Part shown: piece after piece, positions 44,566 to 58,399 of the stretch | Layout of the letters: every line of letters starts with the position of its first letter | Numbering within the stretch: the stretch's first letter is position 1 | DNA from: Haemaphysalis longicornis | Taxonomy: Eukaryota > Arthropoda > Arachnida > Ixodida > Ixodidae | Assembly (NCBI GenBank): GCA_013339765.2 | Contig: CM023448.1 | Location: 331,656,941 to 331,720,940, forward strand | Direction of reading: 5' to 3' | DNA: 64,000 nt | Program-made: the position numbers and the translations under genes | Notes under the pieces: generated by a model | Told to the model about the DNA's origin: nothing | Database searches by the model: none | Seen by the model: the letters and a program-made list of their open reading frames with translations, nothing else

Positions 44566-45294
44566 GTCAGAATTAATAATTGTGCGCAAGCACTCACCTG
44601 CTCGAACTATTGAGCCCATCTCCTTACATTTGGACGGCCAGGACATCAAACCCAGCTCTTCAATCAACATTCTCGGTCTCACCATACAAGCAAATAGCAA
44701 ATACGCGGAATGATCTGACCTTATCGAAATTATTCAAGACATTCACTCAAGTTACGCACATGCTCCGACGCATCTCTAACCGCCATCGGGGCCTGAAAGA
44801 ACAAGATATGATTAGACTGATTCGAGCACTTCTGTTCTCTAGAGTTACCTACGTTGCTCCATACCTCTGCCTCACCAAAGGAGATTTGGACGCCTTTGAC
44901 AAGCTCATACGCAAGGCATTCAAACAAGCATTGGGCCTGCCTATGAACACCTCTACTCAGCGGCTTCTACAACTGGGGTTTCATAATACTGTTTCAGAAT
45001 TAATTGAAAGCCACCTTGCCGGCCAACGTGTCCGGCTCACTCAAACACCTGCGGGCCTTGGCTTACTTAAACACCAACGACTCGCGCACCCAGCATCTTC
45101 TCCTGCTCTTCTTGTTCTCCCCGAGGCTTGGGGATCTGCTGTATGGGTTCGCCCAATAACAAGGAACATGCACCCTGATCTCCACCCGGGCAGAAGGCAA
45201 GCACGGAGTCAACCCCACGGGAACATCTATGGGAACCGTCTGGACGTCGGGTATCCAGACGCTAGCTCATATCCAGGCGGGCAGCACAAGGTTG
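44566..45294 (+). pseudogene. I-LINE ORF2: thumb and start of RNase H
   Basis: After another frameshift the frame reads LHLDGQDIKPSSSINILGL, then (next frame) KLFKTFTQVTHMLRRISN, LFSRVTYVAPYLCLTKGD, QRLLQLGFHNTVSELIESHL and a HPGRR segment. It reaches DVGYPDASSYPGGQHKV, the first strand of RNase H with its metal-binding Asp, where the hairpin insert begins. Order and motifs fit I-type elements. Confidence 0.8.
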
Positions 45295-45467
45295 GAACCT
45301 TGAAGCGCTAAGACACAGGGACAAGCGAGTGGGACACACACGGCGCTACTTCCAACAGTTTTAGCGCCTTGTGTGTCCCACTCGCTTGTCCCTGTGTCTT
45401 AGCGCTTCAAGGTTCCGTCATGTCATACCAACACACCCAAAGCAGCACCCTCGTGAGCACAAGGTTG
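45283..45467. mobile_element. Hairpin insert in RNase H, 12-bp target duplication
   Basis: agcacaaggttg at 45283-45294 is repeated exactly at 45456-45467. Between them lie 54-bp arms (45294-45347 and 45363-45416) that are reverse complements with one mismatch, a 15-nt loop and a 39-nt tail. Before the insert the LINE reads ...GGQHKV; after it the frame resumes at HKVATVTTKS, so the two RNase H halves join in frame across one copy of the duplication. Insert size is 161 bp with no coding capacity. A 12-bp duplication is longer than most DNA-transposon footprints, so the mechanism is open. The tail may instead be LINE sequence, in which case the duplication is fortuitous. Confidence 0.8.
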
Positions 45468-46163
45468 CAACCGTCACCACCAAATCGGCCTTTATAACCT
45501 GTGCTTCAATTAACACGACATCCACGCAGATTGCGGAAGAACTGGCGATTGCACTAGCACTTATTCACACCAGGAGCGCGGTCATCTTAACCGACTTCCA
45601 AGCTACCTTCTTGAGCGGGGAGGGTGGCCCCACCAACTTTCCGCCTCCTCTCGCAACATCATCCTCAAAGAAACGCCGCCCTTGTCTGGACACCCGTTCA
45701 CTGTACATTGACTGGCAATAATTTTGCCCCTCATCAAGCCTGCGCACTCTCCTCCCAGGCCCCAGAAGAACAAGCGGCATCCACACCATTGGTTACATTT
45801 CAGGACATTACACAGTATTATCGCCTCGACAGACAACAATTCCCTCAACCTCACTCCAAGCTGTCCAAATCAGAAGTAATGACTCTTCGTCGCATCTAAA
45901 CGAATACCTTCGTCCATCCAATCCGCTTACACCACATGTTTCCCACTCAATTTCCCGCTCAATGCACTTCTTGCTGTAAGCCTGGCACACATGTCCACAT
46001 TTTATTAGAGTGTGCGCATAACCCTCACCTCCCACCCTTTCCTTCCCCCCTCCCCTTCCATGGGCTGTGGGAGAACCTGATTGCCAGCGATCACCTGGAC
46101 GTCCAGCAACTACTGGCATCTAGGGCGTCGGTCGCCCGGTCATCACTTGGATTCCCGGACTAG
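45456..46163 (+). pseudogene. I-LINE ORF2: RNase H remainder and C-terminus
   Basis: HKVATVTTKSAFITCASINT, then IAEELAIALAL (the catalytic Glu helix) and SAVILTDFQAT (third acidic residue, usually TDSQ) are the RNase H core, lost from frame at about 45600. Degenerate sequence follows, then LHHMFPTQFPAQCTSCCKPG and HILLECAHNPHLPP, a C-x2-C-x-H-x4-C-type cluster typical of the C-terminus of I-like elements. It ends SSLGFPD-stop near 46163. RNase H would remove the RNA template after first-strand synthesis. Confidence 0.8.
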
Positions 46164-46216
46164 GGAACCACTCCTACTTTATAAGGCTCATTAAAGTTTC
46201 GTACTACTACTACTAC

Positions 46217-47440
46217 GCCTAATCCTTGGGCGGTCGTCCGTATATTTCTGTTTGCGTCTTATGCGGGCAGACTCGTCCGCGGCCCGTGTCTAATAGGACG
46301 TGAGCCGTATGAGCGGTTAGCACATCAAGCCTTCTTCCTCTAATTTTGTCGCCGGTCGCGATATTTGTCCCGCTTGCCACTTGGGAGAGTGATGCGCCGA
46401 CGGACGCCAGTCTCAGCACTGCTGATCGGCACGCTGTCGCCCAAACGCCCTTTGACACCCACTGCACGCGTACCCCCGGAAACACGCTCGACGTCGATGG
46501 CAGGGGTTGAAAGGGAAACAGTGGCCATTTGCTAGGAAAGCAGACCCATAGTCCGAGCGTACTAGGAAACCCACTTTGGTACTCAGAAGCCCCCTGGCGA
46601 GTTCGCCGTGAATGCACAAGAACTTGGAGCTCTACTGGCAGCTCGGCGTCGTTACCGAGCCGGCGGCCGGAAGACGAAAGGAGTGGGTGCCCTGTCGGGA
46701 CCGGCCGTCGGAAAGGAAGCAAGACGGGGCCCGCGGTCACTTCAATCGGCTGTCAATATCTCTGGTTAGCGGGCACCGGCACGCCGCATTCCGGGCATTT
46801 CCAGACGGTGCACGCGACGTCCCGCAGCCTGGGCCTGTCAGATGCAACTCGCAAAAGGTGTCGGTGCCGTGTTCCCCGACACGTTGCTGACGGGCCGCAA
46901 AAATGACAGGGCGGGTCCCGAGTCCTATTTTGCTTCCCTTCCAGGCCCATTAATTAGGGCTGCCAGCGCGCTTCCTTCCACTCGGCCGGCGCTGCTCAAC
47001 ACTTGGCCATTTTCTCCGTTGGCGGCTTTCTCTTTCGTGCCAAGACGTCGCAGAGCTTCAATTAAAGTATCGGACAGCGGCTTTAATCAGCGGCTCGAGA
47101 CCTGGTCGACGCCTCGGTTCGGCCCGGAACATGGCCGCCTCGAGTGCCATCAGCGCCCGCTCGCTGGTTCCTTTTTGGGCGCGCGAGAAAGGTCAAACGG
47201 GGCGGGAACACAAAGTCACGCAACCCTTTTTACCGACTTTTTGCGCACAATGGCTGCGCATTCCTTACTCGAGGCCTTCCTGTCTCTTCTTCACTCTGCT
47301 CTCTTTTTCTCCTGCCAGGTCTCAATCGATTGATGTTCAACCGGGGCCCTGAACGTTGTCTTTTTCCTTCTGGTGCTTTACTGCTTCTCTACGTCTTCTT
47401 GTTTTTGCCGTCTTGGGGACATGTAGTCCTAACGCCGAAG
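46217..47440. other. GC-rich island
   Basis: Frames of up to 173 codons on both strands reflect base composition. ATTA-type cores sit in GC-rich context at about 46950 (CATTAATTAG), 47060 and 47083 (TTTAATCAG). A good 3' splice-site-like tract ends CTCCTGCCAG at about 47318. No protein family is recognised. Confidence 0.35.
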
Positions 47441-48695
47441 CTAAGCTAAAGCAACTGCTCGGCCGAGGCATCTCAGCGAACGCCGGAGAAATGGTGCGAT
47501 AGATATCCCTCCGCTGCTCTCGACTTCCTCAAATTGTGTTTTAATCTTTTGCCGTGATTGTTCCGGTGCTAAAGGAAAAGCTAACTTGAAAGGCGGAGCC
47601 CTCCGTTTCAATATCGGATAACAGTGCACTGCAATCGGGTTTTGGAACGTTGTTTGTAATGCGGTTTTGCTCAATAACATTTCTATTTGTTTTCTGCAAT
47701 AGTTCTCGTGAAACATGGTCGCGAAAGTTACAATAAATGTTGATAAATAAATTTCCCTCCACAAAAGCTAGGCTTAACATTTACAGACGTCAAGGATATA
47801 AAGATTAGCCGAGCTTGCACATATAACAGCCTTCAAGAATAGAATTCGGAGGAAATTCAGAGTTTATGCCAATTAAGGCCTTAAAAAAAAGACCTTAAAA
47901 TCTCTGACGTCCTGTTCATATTTTGTTGTACAGGCTATCTTTGACGTGCGTGCATTTGAACGAAACCTCATTCGTTACGAGGGCTCGTAGGCAAACCCCA
48001 CAGTGGGCTATAGTTTTATTCGTCTGAGTGTCAATCTCACGCAGGCAGTTTTCTAGTTTTTCATCTACGTAGTAAACAGTATCGGTATGGCTATGCTACA
48101 GTATCGGTGAGCCAAAATATGAACTTTTAGGTGTGCAACTCAAACATATTGTTGGAGTGTACATGCACACCTGGATTCGAAGTTACTTTGCATCTGGTGA
48201 GGATTAAACAGCAAAAAACAGCAAAACATTTCCGGCGAATGCTGCCAAGCCCATTATTAACTCATCCAAAACTGTCGACCCATGGCCGTTTGTTTAATTT
48301 TTATGGTATTAAAAGTATTAGTGCTAAAACGAGGCTGTAGTACTTTCACAATTCATACAGACGTTTTGCCAATTCCCCTGCGCTATGCTACAACTGGAAG
48401 CCTCTTCCGTATGTACTTATCGACAGCGTCAGGGGGAACTTGCTGTTGGCTGCCGCGAAGTCGTCTAGTAATTTAGTTTAACGTCTGCGGTTGTGTCTTT
48501 ATAATTCTCTTCAAGCCAGCGCAGGCTGAACTCACTTCGAAGCTACGTTCTGCAGCCCGTCACAGAAGAAAACTGAATCTTGTAATATTCCAATAGTTCG
48601 CTATCATGACGTTGTAAGTTTTAATCAAGCAAGACCGCAAAGATCTGCGTAATCAACGAACTTTTTGGTTTGCTACCAGAACTTTGTTATACTTT
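47441..48695. other. Intergenic DNA, no gene recognised
   Basis: A short near-inverted repeat (AAGGCCTT, AAGACCTTAA) lies at 47876-47900. Otherwise nothing is recognised. Confidence 0.45.
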
Positions 48696-50981
48696 CATAA
48701 TAATAATAATAATAATCAATCAATCAATCATGTTTATTTACGTGCCCAGGAACAGCCAGAGGCCTGAGTGCTGGCGCACGGATAGTTACATGAAAACAAA
48801 ATACAAGAAACATATTGCAAGAAACAAACAAGCGACAAGACACACACAAATTGAAGTAGCGAAAATTACAGAAATAAAGCACAGGCGGAGCCTGTGTACG
48901 GGTAAAAAAGAAAAAAGAAGATGCCTTTGTGGCTCAGCTTATTGTAATGAATACACAAGCAGAGAACAAAGTTTGACAGTAAGACGACAAAAACAATGAC
49001 AAGAGTATAGAGACAAATGATAAGACAAGCATTATAAGTAAACAGTTTCAAAAATAGGCAACTATATTGGTTAAACAGAACCGCAGAGAAACCAAATTTC
49101 AGCAATAAAAAAAAAAACAAAAAACGAACAACAGAGATATCATAGATGTTTAACATACTGTGTTCAACAGCGCAGTACTGTAAATTGTAAAGGACCTTTG
49201 AAAGATGTCAAGGCGTTCAGAGAAGCGGTTGTAGCAATTCTGTATTCTGCGCACAGGAGAATGATTGGAGTTGCGCGCAGCGGTCAAGAAAGGGCGATGC
49301 GACCTGGTGGGCCTTTGAACACTAAACTCTAAACACTTAAGCAGGTCCGCGCAAGAAAGGTCAACATGAACAATTTTGTGAAGAAATGTAAGGTCTGCAC
49401 GCATACGTCTGCAGGTCAACGAAGGGATGGAAGGAACTATGGGTAAGTCAGAATCAGGATGAAAACTGTGATTGTGATGGCGGTGCTTAAATATGGATAA
49501 AAACTTCTTCTGCACACGTCCTATTAATTCACTACTAGATTTGGAGATGCTGTTCTAGGCAACAGAAGCATATTCTAACTGGGGGATACATATTGCATTG
49601 TATAGCATTAGAAATGGATCTGGAGAAGAGAATTCCTTTGTAATCCGACACACATTTCCAAGACTTCGGAGCGCTCGCCGGGTGATGAGCCTAATATGAG
49701 AAGAAAAAGAGAGGGTACTGTCGAAAAGAACCCCGAGGTCCCTAATCTCCTCAACCCTTTGCAAAGGAGCTCCCTCTATACTGTAGGAAAACAGTAGACG
49801 ATGGGTTTTCAGGCTGTACGTGACAACCTTTGTTTTAGCTGGATTTAAAATTAGACAGTTTTTGCTGCACCAGACCGATAATTCTGACACATCCCTCTGC
49901 AAGGCACAGCAGTCCTGAAAACTGCTAATGTGCCTAAATAGTTTGACATCATCAGCATAGAGAAGAAATGAAGATTTGTTAACACTGTTGACACATCATT
50001 GATAAAGATAGAAAACAATAGTGGACCCAGCACAGAACCCTGAGGTACACCACTCTTTGCAGTTTAAACACTAGACCTTTTGAAGTTTACATCTACGTAA
50101 AAGGACCGGTCAAGGAGATAGTTGGACAACAAGGCAACAAGGCTTGCATCAACACCGGACATAGTAAGCTTGTTAATTAATAATTTATGGTTCACTACAT
50201 CAAACGCCTTACTGAGGTCAAAATAAATAACATCCAACTGGCCGTTTTCACAAACTGCAGCCGAAGGCTGTGTCATGAAGCTTGCAAGATTTGTAACCGT
50301 CGATCAACCCGAGAAAAAGCCGTGCTGATTTGGTATCAGAACGTTCTTGACGCAGGCAGCAAGAACGTTGTGCAGAGCTGACTCAAAGAGTTTTGAGGCG
50401 ACACAAAGGAGAGAGATTGGGCGATAGTTAGTAACGGCTGACTTATCACCAGACTTAAATATTGGAAAAATTCGAGCAATCCTCCATGCACGAGGAAATT
50501 TGCCGAAAAGTAAACAGTTATTATAAATGGAAGTTAAGACAGGCACAAAAATGTTGCCGTAGGCCTTCATGAGGGCTGCTGGAATTCCATCTGCACCACA
50601 GGAAAATGACGGTTTCATCCGTTTAAGGCTATCATTGACAAGTTTTTCATCGAACATAAGTGTACTAAAATTAGACATATTATTAAACGATAGGCGTTCG
50701 TCGTGACCATCTGGCAGTTGAAAGACAGAATGAAAGTACTGAGCAAAGCTCGTGGCAACATCCTCAACCTGTTCCCCATCGGAATTAAGCAGGCTAATGT
50801 GTTCTTTAGACGCCTTAGAACGGCCGCGTACATACCTCCAGAAGTCAGCCGGTTTCTGAGACGCAGAAGCCTCTAACGACTCTATATAGAGCTGGTGGTC
50901 ACGCCGGTAGAGGCTTTTACAAAGTGAGCAATACCGACTAAACTCCGCTTTCCACTTGTCAAGCCCAGAGCTTTGAAAGAT
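48696..50981 (-). mobile_element. CR1/Jockey-like LINE copy B, 5'-truncated
   Basis: The longest copy (about 2.25 kb). Its 3' tail at 48696-48730 is (AAT)n plus AATC units on the plus strand. Next comes the family 3' block (TGTTCCTGGGCAC with AAATAAA). Subfamily sequence differs from copies A, A2 and C. The 5' end at 50981 abuts the 102-bp AATC array that is the tail of copy C. Confidence 0.9.
49150..50981 (-). pseudogene. CR1-like ORF2: reverse transcriptase (copy B)
   Basis: Starts in the linker before RT (DKWKAEFSRYCSLCKS, PADFWRYVRGRSK), then IFPIFKSGDKSAVTNYRPIS, IPNQHGFFSG, domain A as DVIYFDLSKAFDVVNH (50200s), LGPLLFSIFINDV (domain B, preceded by a break near 50050), YADDVKLF near 49960 in a shifted frame (catalytic Asp pair present), the DLGVLFDSTLSFSSHI and YNAICIPQLEYASVA thumb motifs, then QKKFLSIFKHR and NRFSERLDIF to a stop at about 49150. 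At least three frame breaks. Endonuclease is lost by truncation. The order matches the CR1/Jockey group; exact clade needs a tree. Confidence 0.88.
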
Positions 50982-51083
<102 letters not shown>

Positions 51084-52869
51084 CCTTTATTTTTGATGCC
51101 CAGGAACAACCCTAGGGTCTTGGTACTGGTACACCATATACAAGCATCCATAAAAACAAACTAAAATCAAGACAACACAACACAGAAGACCATATATATG
51201 AAAGAAACAATAAGGTAAAAATAGTTACAGAGATCCCAGAAAGCGAAGCAGCAAAAAAAAAAAAAAGGAAGCCTAGTGTTAGAAGCCATGACACCCGGCC
51301 AGCAAAACGTTGAAGGCACGTGAAAAATTGAAAGTACACAAGCAAATACTCAATGAACATGACGGAGATAGATTATACACATAAAACAAAAGTTTTGTAA
51401 CAAAATGTTAGGAAGTTTCAAAATGGAAAACGAAGTTCAGCGTTACAAGCACTGACACTTAAACCGACAGAAATTCAAGCAACACAAAATCAGGAAAAGT
51501 GAAAAACAAACAAGCAAGATGATGATTTGCATAAAATAAATACGGAACAGAAATACGGCACATAAATGACATAAAGGCACTTAAGCTACAACAGTTTTCA
51601 ATTCATTAGAGAACAAAGACAAAGAGCTCTGGAATATATCAAGACGATCGGAATATTCATTATATGCACATTGTATTCTGCAGATGGACGAGCGTCGTCT
51701 ACTTAAAGCATCTGTTCTGAAAGTTCGAAATCTTCGGAAAAGTTTGTTCGGCAAGTTGACATTGATAAGTGCAACCGAGTCATCACACAAAATATCACCA
51801 TGAAGAAGTTTATAAAGAAAGATAATGTCAGCTCTCATTCGTCGACACCAAAGGGAAGGAATACTTTTGAGACAAGACATGCTGCCGTTTGCGTCTTCTT
51901 GTACATGACGGAAACGGTGCCTAAAGATAGAAAGGAACTTATTTTGAACCCTTTCGATGCGGTCACTATTGGACTTGCAAGTTTCCATTCCAAACAACAG
52001 AACCGTATTCGAGAAGAGGTAAGCAGAGAGCCGAATACAACTTTAAGAAAGGAAGAGGACTTTTAAACTCTCTAGAATACCTGCAAACAGCACCCAGACA
52101 TCGAAGAGAGCGTCCGGTAATTTGTGTAACGTGAGAAGAGAAAGTCAGAGAAGAATCAAATAGTACTCCCAAGTCCCGAATTTCGGTCACCCTCGGCAGT
52201 GCAGTGCTTGCTATTTTATAGGAGTATTGCAGCTGTTGAGTTTTCCTACTATAGGCAACAACTTTCGTTTTTGAGGGGTTCAAAATTAAGTCATTTTTGG
52301 TGCACCAACGATGGAACGACACGATATCAGCCTGAAGAGAATTACAGTCCTGAACATTACGCACTTCTCTGAAGATTTTCATATCATCAGCATACAACAA
52401 AAAAGAAGAATTTTGAATGGCAGAAGCAACATCGTTAATGAAAATGGAAAAAAGAAGGGGGCCCAGAACCTGGGGCCTGGGGTACACCACTGGTTGCTTT
52501 CTACCTAAATGATGTTTGACCATTAACACTTACATAGCAATATCGCTCCTGGAGATAGCAACGTATAAGACCCACTAAAGAAGCGTGAACATCTAACAGA
52601 ATGAGCTTGGCAAGCAATAACGAGTGGTTGACTACATCAAAGGCCTTGCTCATGTCACAGTAGACCGCATCAAGCTGGCTTCTACCAACGACTGCTGGGA
52701 CAGCCTGCTCCATGAAGCATGCGAGGTTTGTGGAAGTTGAGCGACCACGCATGAAGCCATGTTGATTAGGAATGAGGACGTGTTTAAGTGAGAAAGACAA
52801 GACCGTATGAAGCGATAACTCGAATATTTTAGAGGCAGAACAAAGGAGCGACACTGGCCTATAGTTCAT
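51084..52869 (-). mobile_element. CR1/Jockey-like LINE copy C, 5'-truncated
   Basis: Same subfamily as copies A and A2. The 3' end has AAATAAAGG and the TGTTCCTGGGCA block. The 5' end falls in the NYRPVSLL motif of RT, exactly where the AATC tail of copy D begins (52870). The reading frame is nearly intact, the best of the five, suggesting a young copy. Confidence 0.9.
51581..52869 (-). pseudogene. CR1-like ORF2: reverse transcriptase (copy C)
   Basis: In order: MNYRPVSLLCSASKIFELSL, IPNQHGFMRGRSTS, domain A DAVYCDMSKAFDVVNHSLL, a frameshift at about 52510 just before domain B, LGPLLFSIFINDVA, domain C SFLLYADDMKIFRE (both Asp), NPSKTKVVAYSRKT, DLGVLFDSSLTFSSHV, YSALCLPLLEYGSVVWNG, a second frameshift at about 51980, RVQNKFLSIFRHRFRH and the C-terminal block ending near 51581. 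Only two breaks are seen. It is truncated within RT, so inactive. Confidence 0.88.
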
Positions 52870-54310
<1,441 letters not shown>

Positions 54311-54311
54311 A

Positions 54312-54630
<319 letters not shown>

Positions 54631-55130
54631 TCTTCGTCGTGTTTGTGTCCACTGCAGGATCCCAAAAAATTTCCAGTTACTTCTATCATATGTTTTCCGC
54701 GTCCATTCACTACCCCAGAATTTCCATGGTCCATCTCTCTATGGAAGTCCTTGGTCTCACCGAACTTCGTTCACCTTCCCTTGGCAGCCATTACGGTAAA
54801 CGGGTGGTCCACGCGTCGTGCCTGTTCCGCAGTACGCGGCCTGCTCAGCCCCGCTTCTTTGACTTAACTAGAATGCCTCCTCCCGGAGTCTGTTCCCTAA
54901 CTCACGCTGCTGTTTTGTTACCTTTGAGTGCCACCCTCCGCACCTTTCTTTCCGCGGCTCGTCGAGCTGACCTAAGTTCTCTTCCGAGATTCTCGGTGAG
55001 ATCATGCAAGCATTCAAATTACAGTGCCATTGTTCGCCCCGTACATGTTCTTGGTAATGGCGAGCTTTGCTGCCCTCGCCACATGGGAGCTCAGACATAG
55101 ACGTGCAAACCTCCTTGGTCACCAGAGCTG
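54631..55130 (-). pseudogene. RTE-like LINE remnant, highly diverged
   Basis: On the plus strand TTTGTGTCCACTGCAGGA, TTCCCTTGGCAGCCATTACG, TACGCGGCCTGCTCAGC and TTAACTAGAATG are collinear with the 3' part of the RTE element at 29196-29580 (CGCCCACTGCAGGGCA, TTCTCTAGGGATCC, CATTACATGCCCTGCCCACG). Coding frames are destroyed. It is the oldest-looking of the three RTE copies. Its right limit is uncertain. Confidence 0.6.
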
Positions 55131-55243
55131 CCGATTTCACCGCACCCTGAGCCACATAAAGCTCAATAAAAATTAGCTACACAGCGCGAAAAAACTAACC
55201 AACTAGCCGGAACCCTCACGCTTTTAGGTCAATAAAAATGTTT

Positions 55244-55244
<1 letters not shown>
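55131..55244. other. Short spacer
   Basis: No feature recognised; AATAAAA occurs near 55165 and 55230. Confidence 0.35.

Positions 55245-55278
<34 letters not shown>
55245..55278. repeat. (CT)n microsatellite
   Basis: 17 pure CT units. Confidence 0.97.
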
Positions 55279-55281
<3 letters not shown>

Positions 55282-56453
55282 GCCTCGGTTCCTCTGTTCG
55301 CGAGCCCCTCCTACTTCCTTGGCGGCGAAGGGGAGGACGCGAACATCTTGGAAAAAGGGAAGACGGCTTGGAACCCTTAAACCCGGCCCCTGCCCATACT
55401 TTTGGGTCGTATTGGCCTGGAGGATTCGTAAGTCCACCCAACGAAAACTGTCGCTTAGCGAAACCATACGTTACTTGGTGGAGGCTCAAGTTTATCAGAG
55501 CCCCAAGGGGGAAAAATGTGAGTGGCGCAGTGTCCTTCGAGGAGGTCAGCCTGGACCCTCAAATTGTACCACGGTACTCCCGAAAAAAGTAGCCCGAATA
55601 GCACGAGCACGTCCAACTGCCGCGCACGAACCGCAAGCGTCTCTTGTATCAAATAACAAATTGGCAGTGAAGGGAGGGTTTTCTATCAACCTGGCTTTCC
55701 TAAAGACCACCTAGCTAGCCCTGGCGTTCCGGGTGGCGAGACCTGAACGCAACGCGATGGGCGAGTCGATAGGCGGAATTGCGTTTCGCTGTCACATACA
55801 ACGTTTCGGCTCAATTTGGGTGGAGTGCAGTTTTACGAACTCCCGTGGGTTTGATTCGGCACAGCGCACCAGCGTGGCTGAACCGTGCGAGCCAATACCA
55901 CTGATGACGGCACGGACGAGCTCAATATCTAACCCATCAGTAGTATATCTGCGCTATGATATAGTGCTATGCGAGCGAGCATGTGGTTTCGCTTTTTCGG
56001 GCAGAATTCGCGGTATTTGCTGGATTGATTGTGCATTGGTAACCTGGGTGCATAGTGCCGAAGTAAATATGGCATGCAACATGCCGCCACGCACCGGCGC
56101 ACTAAGTGTACTGTTGCCTGACGATACAAGTTGGTGGGGGTGTACTCTAACGGAGCACGTCGATACGTAATGGTATACGCACACGGTGTTAGCACACATA
56201 AGCGTGCGTCTACTAATACGAGTACGCTGGCGCGTTAGTTTCTGCTCTGGAAGATTTCGCAAACAAATTAATTTCCGAGGGATCAGAATAATGCCTGCGG
56301 GAACAACTATCGCCTAATAAAGAAACGCCATTCTTGACGTCAGGTTCACTTACGGGTGTTCTTGAGTGCAATAATAAAATCTTGCAAAAAAGAAAGCACC
56401 CCAATCATGACTTATTAACAGCCTCGTCACTAGTAGAGCTTTGAAATTCTTTG
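55279..56453. other. Intergenic DNA, no gene recognised
   Basis: Frames of 116-158 codons are partly created by the CT repeat and have no recognised domain. Confidence 0.45.
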
Positions 56454-56646
56454 ACTTTACTCGATTTGCGGCGGCCGCTTTCTGATGGAGGCGAAAAGCA
56501 AAAACGCCCGTGTGTTCGAGATTTCGGCGCACGTTAAAGATCCCCAGGTGGTGAAAATTAATCCGGAGCCCTCAACTACGGCGCGCCTCATCGCCTGCGT
56601 TGCGTCGGCGCGTTAAACCCCACAATCAATCAACTTTACTCGATTT
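56454..56646 (+). mobile_element. 5'-truncated Ruka-like SINE
   Basis: Exact 14-bp target duplications, actttactcgattt, at 56454-56467 and 56633-56646 enclose a SINE starting just after the B-box (GCGGCGGCCGCTTT) and ending in a short AATC tail. Near-consensus sequence suggests a young insertion; no promoter is left. Confidence 0.93.
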
Positions 56647-58399
56647 CTTGCCGGTTCAAGTAGGGGGGGGAGTACAGTCACTGCGCATACCGATTACTGG
56701 ATTCACTAGAGTTAAGTCTGGTGCCAGTTCATATCGGGATATCTTCAGTGACCTTTGTTGTTAAGCAACGATAGAAACGGGGGACCCCAACTTCGAAGTG
56801 TTGGCGAACAATTTTGATAAAATGCAGCTTTTTCTGCGTGTGCAAGAGTGCCGCAGGCGTCAACATTGAACAGATCGATAGCGCCAGAAACTGTTTCTCT
56901 AATGCAGCTTGCAGGAGTGCAACTCGGAGAGGAAATAACGCATTGAAAATTTTCGCCTCGTCCCTTCCACTGCCTTTCTTCCGATTGCGTTCTGTGACAG
57001 CTCTTCGTGGTTTACGAGCGCAAACCCGTTGAGCCAACCGCGAGCACTGTATCGTGCGCACTGTGCACCGCAATAACCGCAGCAGCCGCCGTCACAACCG
57101 GGTTGAACAACTATAGTGACGTCTCCGGTTTTATTTTTACAACTGTAGGGGAACCTGAAAAATGATTCCTTGCTCGGTGCGTTGTTTGCAAAGCCGACAT
57201 CCACAGATGCCCCCCCCCCCCCCTTCACCCCCCCCCCCTTTTTTTTTCAGACAGCGAGCCGATTTAAGATCTGTCAGAATCACATGCTGCTGCAGGCGGC
57301 TTTTTCTTACGTGTCAAAACGCGTGGAACAAAGTCGGCCCTGCTGGCCGATACAAATAATCTGTCAGCCTCAGGTATCGGAGACGAAGACAGGAAATAAA
57401 AGACGCTCCAACGATGGCCCGAGACAGGCAGTACATCTTAGGGCAAAGGGGGGAGAACGAAATACCATTTCACCACCTTCCTCTCCCCCCCCCCCCCCCT
57501 CTACACACATATGCACACTTTCTTTTTTGCGGCGAGTATTGACAGTCGCAATACCACATTTAAACAGGGTGGATATAGATATACACGCAGCCCTTTGGTA
57601 CGCCTTCCATTTGTCGTGCGTTGCGGATTTAGGGCACTGTTTCTTCCTCCGAGGAGAAAAACTGCTCTATATAAGCGAAAGCTCTTTGATTATTGCGGGT
57701 GCAAATTTGGCAATCGAGTAATTACACAAAGATCTAAGAATCTAATCGTGTCATATTTCTCAACCGAAATTGTAACGCTAACTCTTCCGACGAGAATATA
57801 AAATTCTACCTTAGCAAAAAAAGGCACTTTTATGTTCCTCCACCCCTGCCCTACCCACGCACACACACGCGCCAACAAATGCGTATATAAATTGTATTGT
57901 GAGGTTGGCATACGAGCCAGAATTCGTGAATATTTTTTAGGAACAGGTGTCTTCGACATGGACAGAATAGATAGAACACCGGTAACTTGTCCATCATCAC
58001 TCTCCACCGTCACGGTGACAGGCACGGGAGGTCCCATGGAGGGGTGACAAGCGTCATGACAGGCTTGCCACCATACCTGAGCCTATTTTGCCTGTCGTTA
58101 ATAGACGAGCGTAATCCGCCATAAATAAATGACCGTGAAGGGATATAATCAGCAACCATGGCGCTTCTTTAAGGCCTCAAAAAGTGTGTCCTGCGAGCAC
58201 TGCAATGCTCGCAGTGCCCACATGTGGCAACGTTTTACCTATATCCCCTTCTTAGCTTCTTTACTTGGAGGATAAGCTTCTTTCCACAAAAGAGTACGTG
58301 CCAAGCGATGCCTAAGCGTGCCCAAGCGGTTACCTCCTGTATACGTAGTAAAGCCCCCTTCATATATGTATTGCTTTCTCTTGCACATTTTAAAGCGCA
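56647..58399. other. Intergenic DNA, no gene recognised
   Basis: Contains two C-runs (57210-57238 with interruptions, 57485-57500). The first is followed by T9-CAG, resembling a 3' splice acceptor ending at 57250. No recognised exon follows. Confidence 0.4.

Larger units (their letters stand above)
43195..46216 (+). mobile_element. I-clade LINE, 5'-truncated, defective
   Basis: The order is reverse transcriptase, thumb, RNase H, C-terminal zinc-knuckle-like cluster, stop near 46161, an ATTAAA signal near 46191 and a (TAC)n tail ending about 46216. RNase H downstream of RT is characteristic of the I group of non-LTR elements. The endonuclease part is missing. The coding strand carries several frameshifts plus a 161-bp hairpin insert in RNase H. 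A 3' fragment of the same family is at 16640-16816. Confidence 0.88.
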
